Shown piece after piece: positions 1 to 5,682 of a stretch of DNA of 5,682 nucleotides (positions within the stretch are counted from its first letter, which is position 1; the number at the start of each line of letters is the position of its first letter). The notes below the pieces were generated by a model. It was given only the letters and a program-made list of their open reading frames with translations. It was not told where the DNA came from and did no database searches. This DNA comes from Sphingobacteriaceae bacterium. GTDB lineage: Bacteria > Bacteroidota > Bacteroidia > B-17B0 > Aurantibacillaceae. Position numbers and translations under genes: made by a program. The stretch is from positions 1 through 5,682 of the forward strand of contig JAHEYE010000232.1 in assembly GCA_023251695.1 (NCBI GenBank), written 5' to 3'.

Positions 1-1
1 T

Positions 2-496
2 ACAATCGCAGGTATTGTGGTTAATACCGAAATCCGTACTTCTAAAACCGGGAATCAATTCGGGAAAATCGTTATTGAAGATTATTATGGTGCCTTTGAC
101 ATTATGTTATTTGGTAAAGATTTTGTGGAATACCAAAAATTTATGGTACCGCAACTGTTTATTTTTGTAAGAGGAAGGGTGCAGGAACGTTACAATCAGC
201 CAGGAAGTCTGGAATTTAAGGTTCAGAGAATTGAATTACTCGATGATATAAAACAAAAAGCCTTTAGTAATTTAAAGGTCAAAATAGAGCTCAATAAACT
301 AACCGACGAGTTAATTACCAATCTGGAGAATTTGTTTAAGCAGTACAATGGTAAAAGTAATGTAGAATTTTATGTGGAGGACAGTAAGGAGAATATGTCA
401 GTAAAACTTTACTCAAAGGGTTATAAGGTGGCTATAAGCAACGATTTACTGTTTGAATTAGACCGTTTAGGCAGCGTGAGTACTGAGTTACAGTAG
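2..496 (+). CDS. dnaE: DNA polymerase III alpha subunit, C-terminal fragment (5' truncated by window)
   Basis: This is the last 164 codons of the replicative DNA polymerase catalytic subunit. The reading frame is open from base 2 to the TAG at 494-496, so the GTG at 17 is an internal valine and not a start. Residues 1-80 or so form the OB-fold that follows the polymerase core in bacterial DnaE. It opens with TIAGIV, then T-S-K-T-G-N-Q-F-G, the strand KIVIEDYYGAFDIMLF, and the closing strands FVRGRVQER and LEFKVQRIELL. Residues 90-164 match the small C-terminal domain of Bacteroidota DnaE, ending in strands such as VKLYSKGYKVAISNDLLFEL. In the family this region binds single-stranded template DNA and contacts the clamp and tau subunit in the cytoplasm. 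The PHP, palm, fingers and HhH parts lie upstream of the window. No clear terminator follows the stop. The call rests on recognition of the OB-fold and tail; a PolC-type enzyme is unlikely in this phylum. Confidence 0.9.
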   Translation, partial: TIAGIVVNTEIRTSKTGNQFGKIVIEDYYGAFDIMLFGKDFVEYQKFMVPQLFIFVRGRVQERYNQPGSLEFKVQRIELLDDIKQKAFSNLKVKIELNKLTDELITNLENLFKQYNGKSNVEFYVEDSKENMSVKLYSKGYKVAISNDLLFELDRLGSVSTELQ

Positions 497-519
497 GATT
501 TTGCGGGACCAATCATTTT

Positions 520-551
520 TTTGCTTTTCTCATCTCATTTAATTAAATTTG
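520..551 (+). promoter_or_regulatory. Bacteroidota-type promoter for the lipoprotein gene
   Basis: A TTTG at 520-523 is followed after 20 bases by TAAATTTG at 544-551. This is an exact match to the Bacteroidota sigma-A consensus (-33 TTTG, 17-23 base spacer, -7 TAnnTTTG). Transcription would begin near 557-559, giving a short AT-rich leader of about 14 bases before the ATG at 572. The position also argues against the upstream in-frame TTG at 521 as start, because that codon lies inside the -33 element. Confidence 0.7.
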
Positions 552-571
552 ATATTATTAATTTTTTCAAT

Positions 572-1552
572 ATGAAATCGAAAATCAGTTTATTTATGGC
601 GGTAGTGCTTATTGCATTATCTAGTGTTCAGTGTAGAAAGAAGAAATCCGAAGAACCGCCTGCAGAGGAACCGACTCCTGTAACTACAACAGGGCCTAAT
701 TCAGTTGCCGATATTATTGCTGCCAATGGCTCAGCTCTCAATACCGTAACACTCGATGTTTCCTTAGCTACTACCTTAACTATAAACGGTAATATTTTTG
801 AAATTCCGGCTAATGCCTTTCAAACAAGTACGGGAGGAACAGTAGGCGGTATTGTGAATTTGATGGTAAAAACAATCATGACGAAGAGTCAGATTATTCT
901 TACGGGTGCCGGTGCAAATTCTTCGAACAGTAAATTGGTTGCGACAAAAGGCTGTATTAAAACAACAGCCTCTCAGAGTACCCAAACCTTACGTTTGGTT
1001 CCCGCGGCTAATTTTATTGTTAATGTGAAAGATGTTAACGCTAGTTCTTCACCAATGAAAAAGTTCTACGCACCAAAAGTAACGGTTGATGATTCAACTA
1101 AATACTGGGCACTTGGAACTGATATTAGTGATATTCCTCAAACAACTTTTACCGCAAGCGCAAATGTTTTCCATAAAGCTACGTTAGATTCCTTAAAATG
1201 GCTGAATGTTGGGGTACAGGATACTTCTGCTGTTGCCCCTAAAACTGCAGTATCAGTAAGTGTAACTGCGTCTATGTTTAATAAGGGAAATACCATGATG
1301 TATCTCTCATACGACGGAAGTTTAACTGTCGGGGCCTTATTTGAACTAACTCCCAGTGGAGGTATATTCCGGATTTCAAACGTACCGCAAGGAAGGGTTT
1401 GTCATATTATTGGAATTTCCGCGATCAACGGGCAATATTATTGCGCAAGCATGATTTATGTCGTCCCTGCACCAGGCGCGCCGACCGTAAATTTAAATTT
1501 AGTGCCGGTAAGTCAAAGTCAGATGATAGCAACGGTCAACGCGCTACCTTAG
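572..1552 (+). CDS. Putative secreted lipoprotein with ZU5-like beta-sandwich region, function unknown
   Basis: The product is 326 residues. It begins with a short charged n-region (MKSK), a hydrophobic stretch at residues 5-19 and a cysteine at 21 followed by RKKK. This looks like a Bacteroidota lipoprotein signal peptide, although Gln at -1 is not the classical lipobox residue. Residues 26-45 are a Glu/Pro/Thr-rich linker. Residues 70-83 (T-I-N-G-N-I-F-E-I-P-A-N-A-F), then a G-G-x-V-x-G strand and a G-A-G-A-N-S-S turn, resemble the IPAxAF-type start of ZU5-like beta domains seen in Bacteroidetes surface lipoproteins. The rest is Ser/Thr/Val-rich and looks all-beta. Cysteines at 128, 277 and 291 could form a disulfide. 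I chose ATG 572 because an in-frame extension to TTG 521 has no signal peptide and overlaps the promoter. It has its own promoter and terminator, so it is probably monocistronic. Secretion is fairly sure; the lipid anchor is likely; the function is not recognised. Confidence 0.8.
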   Translation: MKSKISLFMAVVLIALSSVQCRKKKSEEPPAEEPTPVTTTGPNSVADIIAANGSALNTVTLDVSLATTLTINGNIFEIPANAFQTSTGGTVGGIVNLMVKTIMTKSQIILTGAGANSSNSKLVATKGCIKTTASQSTQTLRLVPAANFIVNVKDVNASSSPMKKFYAPKVTVDDSTKYWALGTDISDIPQTTFTASANVFHKATLDSLKWLNVGVQDTSAVAPKTAVSVSVTASMFNKGNTMMYLSYDGSLTVGALFELTPSGGIFRISNVPQGRVCHIIGISAINGQYYCASMIYVVPAPGAPTVNLNLVPVSQSQMIATVNALP

Positions 1553-1580
1553 CGTTTAAAATAAATATAAAAGAATTATT

Positions 1581-1615
1581 AAAGCCCCGAAAATTCGGGG
1601 CTTTTTATTATTTTT
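1581..1615 (+). terminator. Strong intrinsic terminator
   Basis: AAAGCCCCG (1581-1589) pairs perfectly with CGGGGCTTT (1596-1604) around the loop AAAATT. The loop edges could extend the pairing by two more base pairs. The hairpin runs into TTTTTATTATTTTT ending at 1615. It starts 28 bases after the lipoprotein stop codon and is followed only 8 bases later by the next start codon. Confidence 0.92.
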
Positions 1616-1623
1616 AAAGTGCG

Positions 1624-4041
1624 ATGTTAATGACCAAAGATTATTTGAATAAATTTCTGAAAGCGTTTGCTTTTTGTCTGGCATCCTTTTTTTTCTTTCA
1701 ATGTAATTCAGGAAAAGAAAAAAAACGTGTCATACCGGCGCAGCAATTAAATCTTAGTGGAAAGGTTTCCGGAATAATCAATGATACTTTATCAATTAGC
1801 CCTTTAATTGATAGCTTAAAAATTGAGTTCGGTTATTCTGAAATAGAAGGTCAGTTAAATATTTTAGGCGAGCTGGCTGAGAATTGGCGGCCCTATACTT
1901 TTCAATTAGCCACCGAAGAATTAAATCAAAGCATCAAGATGCATTATGCGTACGGTGAAGGTGATGCCTACTGTAAATTCGGAATTTATTATGTCCGTAA
2001 ATTTAATTTCGACTCGGCAAAATATTATTTGGGCAGAGCTGCTTCACTCCCATCCGTAAAAAAAGAAATAGTAGCGCAATCGCTTTCCTGGGAAGGGGAA
2101 ATTTTACGCTTATCAGGCGAAATTGAAAAATCATTGGCTTTGCAGGATAAGGTTATTGCTATGTGTGATACTGTGAATAATAAACGGCTTGCATTTTGCA
2201 ATCTTTCAAAAGGCGAATCTTACCGCCTAATTTCCGAATTCGATAAAGCTGTTGAATGTTATAATAAGGTGATCCGCTTTTCAAAAAAAATAAATGATTT
2301 GAATAAGATTGCGGTATGCTACAATAGCATGGGTGAATTGTACCGTAATCAGGCCAATTACCCAAAAGCGCTTGAATTCTTTAATCTTGGATTGGATATC
2401 GCTATAAAAAATAAAAATAACAGTCAGATCGCTTTTTGTTACAGCTCCATGGGGGATATTTACACAGTGCAGAAAGAATACCCGAAGGCCATAGGTTTTT
2501 TCGAAGAGGCTTATAAGATAGCTGTTGAAATAAAAGCGCGTTTACAGGAATGCAATAGCTTAAGCAGCATGGGTCGTACATATCATGTAGCTGGTGAAGA
2601 AAAAAAAGCACTTGATTGTCTGAAAAAAGCGGTAGTGATAGCTGAAGAAATAGGAAATAAAGATAAAATGGCTTTTTGCAATTTAATCATCGCCGAAATT
2701 TATCAGGATGACGCGAAATATGAAGAAGCACTTGCTGCATATAATAATGCCTTGAAAATAGCAGAAGAAACCGGAAACAAAAGTTTAGCCTCTAACATTA
2801 ATTATTTATTGGGGAATTTTTATATTCTAACCACAAAATACGATGCTGCTCAGAAAGCGGGAGAAAAAGGTTTGACATTAGGGCGCGAAAGCGAAACGCC
2901 GGAAAATATTAAGAATGGCGCCAATTTACTTTCACAGGTTTATGAGTTTCAAAACAAATCCCAGCAGGCGCTTGACATGATCCGGCTTTTTATTAAAATG
3001 AAAGACTCTATCAGTAACGAAGCAAATATTAAACAGTTTGCAGCCATAGAATATCAGGCGAAAGAATCAAGTTTAAAAGCTGAACAAATGGCCCGTGAAG
3101 AAACAAATAAAGCGGAATTAAACCGCCAGAAAACCATACGCTATGCATTCACAATTGGTTTTGGCTTGGTGTTAGTGCTGGTTGTTGTTGTATTCAGGAA
3201 CCTACAGCAAAATAAAAAGAAAAATAAAATTATTACCGCACAAAAATTAGAAGTCGAGCATCAGAAGGAATTGGTAGATGAAAAAAATAAAGAGATTACA
3301 GACAGCATCACCTACGCCAAACGCTTACAGGAAGCCATTTTACCCCCGCTCAAAATGGTGAAAGAAATTTTTCCGGAAAATTTTGTGCTATACATTCCAA
3401 AAGATATTATTGCCGGTGATTTTTACTGGATGGAACATTCGGGAGAATTTACCTTTATTGCCGCAGCTGATTCAACGGGACATGGTGTGCCGGGCGCAAT
3501 GGTCTCGGTGGTTTGCTCGAATGCGCTTAACAGATCGATCAAAGAATTTAAATTAACTGAACCCGGGCTGGTTTTGGATAAAGCGCGTGAGCTCGTATTG
3601 GAAACATTTGCAAAAAGTGAGGGCGATGTGAAGGATGGAATGGATATTTCATTATTATGCATCAACCGTAAAAAGAAAAGCATTACATGGGCAGGTGCAA
3701 ATAATCCACTTTGGTATATTAATCCTGAAGAAAATTTATTATCTGAAATTAAACCTAATAAACAACCTATTGGCAAAACAGATAATCCTTTACCGTTTAC
3801 TACCCACTCTATTCCATATTTACCCGGAAAAATTATTTATTTAATAACAGACGGCTATGCGGATCAGTTTGGCGGACCGAAAGGAAAAAAATTAAAATAT
3901 AAACAACTGGAAGAGTTTATTCTTAATAGCAAGGATAAACCGCTTAGTGAACAAAAAGAAGTTCTGGAACAAAAATTCGCCGCCTGGAAAATGCATTACG
4001 AACAGGTGGATGATGTTACTTTATTAGGTTTGAAGATATAA
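1624..4041 (+). CDS. TPR-transmembrane-SpoIIE (PP2C-type) serine/threonine phosphatase, signal transduction
   Basis: This 805-residue protein has the classic Bacteroidota membrane phosphatase layout. Residues 8-27 form a signal peptide or lipoprotein signal (F-rich core, then Q-C27-N-S-G-K). About nine TPR units span 113-470. A polar helix (471-505) leads into one transmembrane helix at 507-524, followed by a basic coiled coil at 526-570 ending in the hallmark ITDSITYAKRLQEAILPP (558-575). The SpoIIE/PP2C domain fills 580-805. Its metal-binding and catalytic motifs are intact: GDFYW (D599), ADSTGHG (D616), DGMD (671-674), TDGYAD (D743) and DDVT (796-799). The family dephosphorylates phosphoserine or phosphothreonine proteins using Mn/Mg; in other bacteria the target is often an anti-anti-sigma factor. 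Basic residues after the helix put the catalytic domain in the cytoplasm and the TPRs outside. The start is ATG 1624 or ATG 1630 (Met3). It is the first gene of a three-gene operon. The target is not visible here. Confidence 0.93.
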   Translation: MLMTKDYLNKFLKAFAFCLASFFFFQCNSGKEKKRVIPAQQLNLSGKVSGIINDTLSISPLIDSLKIEFGYSEIEGQLNILGELAENWRPYTFQLATEELNQSIKMHYAYGEGDAYCKFGIYYVRKFNFDSAKYYLGRAASLPSVKKEIVAQSLSWEGEILRLSGEIEKSLALQDKVIAMCDTVNNKRLAFCNLSKGESYRLISEFDKAVECYNKVIRFSKKINDLNKIAVCYNSMGELYRNQANYPKALEFFNLGLDIAIKNKNNSQIAFCYSSMGDIYTVQKEYPKAIGFFEEAYKIAVEIKARLQECNSLSSMGRTYHVAGEEKKALDCLKKAVVIAEEIGNKDKMAFCNLIIAEIYQDDAKYEEALAAYNNALKIAEETGNKSLASNINYLLGNFYILTTKYDAAQKAGEKGLTLGRESETPENIKNGANLLSQVYEFQNKSQQALDMIRLFIKMKDSISNEANIKQFAAIEYQAKESSLKAEQMAREETNKAELNRQKTIRYAFTIGFGLVLVLVVVVFRNLQQNKKKNKIITAQKLEVEHQKELVDEKNKEITDSITYAKRLQEAILPPLKMVKEIFPENFVLYIPKDIIAGDFYWMEHSGEFTFIAAADSTGHGVPGAMVSVVCSNALNRSIKEFKLTEPGLVLDKARELVLETFAKSEGDVKDGMDISLLCINRKKKSITWAGANNPLWYINPEENLLSEIKPNKQPIGKTDNPLPFTTHSIPYLPGKIIYLITDGYADQFGGPKGKKLKYKQLEEFILNSKDKPLSEQKEVLEQKFAAWKMHYEQVDDVTLLGLKI
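2191..3030 (+). other. Segment coding seven TPR units with exact 40-residue period
   Basis: Residues 190-469 of the phosphatase divide into seven blocks of exactly 40 residues (120 bp). The TPR position-8 small residue falls at 197, 237, 277, 317, 357, 397 and 437, and an aromatic (Tyr) sits three residues later in every unit at 200, 240, 280, 320, 360, 400 and 440. The conserved small residue of helix B (Ala) falls at 209, 249, 289, 329, 369, 409 and 449. Two more divergent units precede the array (position-8 Gly at 120 and 158). The DNA itself has diverged, so this is a protein-level repeat and not a recent tandem duplication. The TPR_12-like period, longer than the usual 34, indicates lengthened helices or loops. 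Confidence 0.85.
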
Positions 4042-4042
4042 A

Positions 4043-4474
4043 ATGTACAAAATTAGATTCATAGATGCCGAAAATATGAAAAGTGTTATCCCGCTCGTTG
4101 CATTACTCAATCCGGGTGTAAGTGAAAAAACACTTTTGGAACGCCTGGAGGTGATGATGAAGAACGATTATCAATGTCTGGGTGTTTACGACAAAGAAAA
4201 GCTTGTCGGAGTTTGCGGTTTATGGACCTTGATGAAATTTTACAATGGCAAACATTTGGAACCCGATAATGTGGTTATTTTACCAGAATACCGTAACAAA
4301 GGCATAGGTGAACTTTTAATGACATGGATTGATAAGTATGCGGTTGAAAATAATTACGAAGCCATTGAGCTGAATGCTTATGTTGAAAATTTAAAAGGAA
4401 CTGAGTTCTGGAAAAAAACTGGTTATGCTATCCGTGGACACCATTTTCAAAAAATACTGAAGAAAGAAGAATGA
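4043..4474 (+). CDS. GNAT family N-acetyltransferase
   Basis: The product is 143 residues, the usual size for a single-domain GNAT enzyme, and is probably cytoplasmic as there is no signal peptide or membrane helix. The acetyl-CoA binding motif A is clear: the strand NVVILPEYR (76-84) followed by R-N-K-G-I-G (84-89) and the helix ELLMTWID. Motif B follows, with the strand AIELNAYVEN and then GTEFWKKTGYAIRGHHFQK, the FY-K-x-G-Y type ending of the fold. Enzymes of this family move an acetyl group from acetyl-CoA to an amine on a small molecule or protein; the substrate cannot be read from the sequence. The start lies one base after the phosphatase stop, and the stop overlaps the next start by 4 bp, so the gene is almost surely co-transcribed with both neighbours. 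Its partner role in the operon is unknown. Confidence 0.92.
   Translation: MYKIRFIDAENMKSVIPLVALLNPGVSEKTLLERLEVMMKNDYQCLGVYDKEKLVGVCGLWTLMKFYNGKHLEPDNVVILPEYRNKGIGELLMTWIDKYAVENNYEAIELNAYVENLKGTEFWKKTGYAIRGHHFQKILKKEE
4471..4474 (+). promoter_or_regulatory. ATGA start/stop overlap (translational coupling)
   Basis: The TGA stop of the acetyltransferase (4472-4474) shares bases with the ATG of the SanA-like gene (4471-4473). Such overlaps commonly couple translation by re-initiation, and this decides the start of the downstream gene. The preceding AAGAAAGAAGA run could help ribosome binding. Confidence 0.8.
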
Positions 4475-5103
4475 AAAAATTCGCATATTTTGGTTTGGGA
4501 ATTTTGTGTCTGTTTGCAATTTTGATTTGTTTTGCTAACTACAAGATCAACAGCTTCAGTGAACCTTATTTATATAACAGAACCGATTCCATTCCTGTTT
4601 GCAAGACTGCAGTTTTATTAGGCACAAGTAAATTCATGCGCAACGGAACAAAAAATTATTTTTTCTACAACAGGATAAAGGCTGCTGAAACACTTTTTAA
4701 ATCGGGCAAAATCAGTTTTCTCATCATTAGCGGTGATAACAGTTTAAGTTATTATAATGAACCGGAGGACATGAAAAAAGAATTAGTAAAAGCAGGGGTT
4801 CCCGATTCAGTTATCTTCCTCGATTATGCAGGCTTCAGAACTTTTGATTCGATGATAAGGGCCAAAGAAATTTTCGGACAAAGTAAATTCATTGTGGTTT
4901 CACAGCAATTTCACAACGAACGTGCTATTTATATTGCCCGTAAGTACGGAATAGAAGCGTATGGCTATAACGCGGAAGAAGTAAGCGCATACAGCGGTTT
5001 TAAAACCAAAGTGCGGGAATTGTTTGCCAGGGTAAAAGTATTCATAGATGTTTATACTAATAAGCAGCCAAAATTTCTCGGAGAAAAAATTATCATTATC
5101 TAA
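4471..5103 (+). CDS. SanA/YdcF-like (DUF218) membrane-anchored envelope protein
   Basis: The product is 210 residues. Residues 5-23 form a hydrophobic N-terminal anchor after MKK, so the main domain should lie in the periplasm. The DUF218 fold follows: AVLLGTSK (47-54), YNRIKAAETLFKSGK (66-80), the strand FLIISGDN (83-90) with the family's S-G-D-N motif, PEDMKKELVKAGVP (98-111), a D-x-A-G-F-R-T-x-D-S segment (118-127), and VVSQQFHNERA (142-152) with the conserved Q-x-F-H. The C-terminal PKFLGEKI is also typical of SanA-like members in this phylum. E. coli SanA (about 239 residues) is needed for the vancomycin barrier at high temperature; the biochemical activity of the family is poorly defined, with roles in envelope precursor metabolism proposed. 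This protein is near full length. It is the last gene of the operon with the SpoIIE phosphatase and GNAT enzyme. Family assignment is firm; the exact role is inferred. Confidence 0.88.
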   Translation: MKKFAYFGLGILCLFAILICFANYKINSFSEPYLYNRTDSIPVCKTAVLLGTSKFMRNGTKNYFFYNRIKAAETLFKSGKISFLIISGDNSLSYYNEPEDMKKELVKAGVPDSVIFLDYAGFRTFDSMIRAKEIFGQSKFIVVSQQFHNERAIYIARKYGIEAYGYNAEEVSAYSGFKTKVRELFARVKVFIDVYTNKQPKFLGEKIIII

Positions 5104-5193
5104 CAGCTTGATATATACAGTCCTGCTCCTGTATTATTAAATAAAGACTTTGAGCATTCAGTTAACAGTATCACGTTCAAAACTGCTGAATTA

Positions 5194-5228
5194 TTAGTGC
5201 CGGTTCTTTATTCTCTTTAATAGATTTG
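5194..5228 (+). promoter_or_regulatory. Probable Bacteroidota-type promoter for the DUF1761 gene
   Basis: TAGATTTG at 5221-5228 matches the -7 consensus TAnnTTTG exactly and lies 22 bases upstream of the ATG at 5251. The -33 element is weak: only TTAGTG (5194-5199) sits at an acceptable distance, and it lacks a full TTTG. Transcription would begin near 5235. Confidence 0.5.
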
Positions 5229-5250
5229 ATAAACCTTAAAATCTTAAACT

Positions 5251-5682
5251 ATGTTACATATTAATTTTATCGCAGTTTTAATAGCCGCCGTTGTTCCAAT
5301 GGTAATGGGCTTTATTTGGTATAACCCAAAAGTATTTGGTACTGCCTGGATGACTGCATCCGGTATGACTCCCGAAAAAGCAAAACAATCTAACATGGCA
5401 GTAGTGTTTGGTGTTTCTTTTATCATGAGTTTAATGTTGGCGTTCTTTATGCAACCAATGGTAATTCATCAGTTTCATCTGGGTTCCTTATTTTATAAAT
5501 TACCTGTTGAGGATGCCACTACTCCTGAAGGCGCTTTGTATAAGCAAGTAATGGATCTTTTAGGTGGCAGCTGGCGTACTTTTAAACACGGAGCCTTGCA
5601 CGGTTTCATTGGTGGCCTTTTCCTTGCTTTACCTCTTATGTGTACAAACGCATTATTTGAAGGAAAAGGTTTCAAATACATT
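5251..5682 (+). CDS. DUF1761 family integral membrane protein (3' truncated by window)
   Basis: An open frame of 144 codons starts at ATG 5251 and runs off the right edge without a stop. Residues 4-22 are a transmembrane helix ending in the family signature F-I-W-Y-N-P (21-26), followed by FGTAWM (29-34) and a short polar MTPEKAK segment. A second helix spans about 49-67 and a third about 115-132, after a GGSWRTFKHGALHG segment. The fragment ends in NALFEGKGFKYI, which resembles the part just before the last helix in Bacteroidota DUF1761 proteins, so perhaps 25-35 residues are missing. The family has no established function; it is a small multi-spanning inner-membrane protein. The start is supported by the -7 promoter element 22 bases upstream and by the signature directly after the first helix. 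The 147-base gap to the SanA-like gene and the separate promoter suggest an independent transcription unit. Confidence 0.85.
   Translation, partial: MLHINFIAVLIAAVVPMVMGFIWYNPKVFGTAWMTASGMTPEKAKQSNMAVVFGVSFIMSLMLAFFMQPMVIHQFHLGSLFYKLPVEDATTPEGALYKQVMDLLGGSWRTFKHGALHGFIGGLFLALPLMCTNALFEGKGFKYI

Noticed and set aside
17..19. GTG as start of a short 159-residue gene
   Set aside because: The frame is open to the window edge and residues before it continue the DnaE OB-fold strand, so this is an internal valine.
521..571. TTG start giving a 343-residue lipoprotein precursor
   Set aside because: The extra 17 residues have no signal-peptide function, and the codon overlaps the probable -33 element; ATG 572 gives a normal signal peptide.
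1399..1617. Same-strand 72-codon frame across the lipoprotein 3' end
   Set aside because: It overlaps the lipoprotein in another frame and reads through the terminator hairpin; its Arg/Lys/Cys-rich product looks random.
2191..3030. Recent tandem DNA duplication in the phosphatase gene
   Set aside because: The 120-bp units share only scattered bases; the periodicity is in the protein fold, not in the DNA.
3423..3776. Opposite-strand open frame of 117 codons inside the phosphatase gene
   Set aside because: It lies wholly opposite the conserved SpoIIE domain, and its product shows no recognisable motif; it is a shadow frame.
5115..5134. Hairpin ATACAG-8 nt loop-CTGTAT after the SanA-like gene as operon terminator
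   Set aside because: The stem is only 6 bp and AT-rich, and no T-tract follows. It may be chance; the operon's true 3' end is not clear.
5157..5190. Inverted repeat TTCAG...CTGAA in the gap before the DUF1761 gene
   Set aside because: Arms are five bases with a long spacer and no T-tract; too weak to call an operator or terminator.

Overview
The window looks like a piece of a Bacteroidota (Bacteroidetes) chromosome. It is AT-rich and carries a TPR-transmembrane-SpoIIE phosphatase of the kind common in that phylum. Two secreted proteins have Cys-ended signal peptides, one followed by a Lys/Arg run. Two upstream regions carry the phylum-specific -7 promoter element TAnnTTTG, and no Shine-Dalgarno sequences stand out. 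All confident genes are on the + strand. I cannot place it to genus.

Layout: (1) 2-496 is the 3' end of dnaE (replicative DNA polymerase III alpha subunit, OB-fold and C-terminal tail), cut by the left edge. (2) 572-1552 is a putative lipoprotein of unknown function with its own well-formed Bacteroidota promoter (520-551), closed by a strong intrinsic terminator (1581-1615). (3) 1624-5103 is a tight three-gene operon: an 805-residue TPR / transmembrane / coiled-coil / SpoIIE-type PP2C phosphatase, a GNAT N-acetyltransferase one base later, and a SanA/YdcF-type (DUF218) membrane-anchored envelope protein whose start overlaps the GNAT stop by 4 bp (ATGA). (4) 5251 to the right edge is a DUF1761 integral membrane protein, cut by the window end, with a probable promoter just upstream. 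It has no full-length ORF in the window and is easy to miss.

How the genes may work together: the phosphatase has the architecture of a transmembrane signalling protein. Its TPR array is probably periplasmic and its complete PP2C catalytic site cytoplasmic. It is co-transcribed with an acetyltransferase and an envelope-barrier-type protein, which would fit an envelope-related signalling unit, but this is inference from gene order alone. No kinase, anti-sigma factor or STAS-domain antagonist lies in the window. The most unusual points are a run of seven TPR units with an exact 40-residue period, recurrent cysteines in that array, a possible lipidation site on a protein that also has a transmembrane helix, and a terminator that leaves almost no room for a promoter ahead of the operon. 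I see no mobile element, CRISPR array, tRNA or rRNA.
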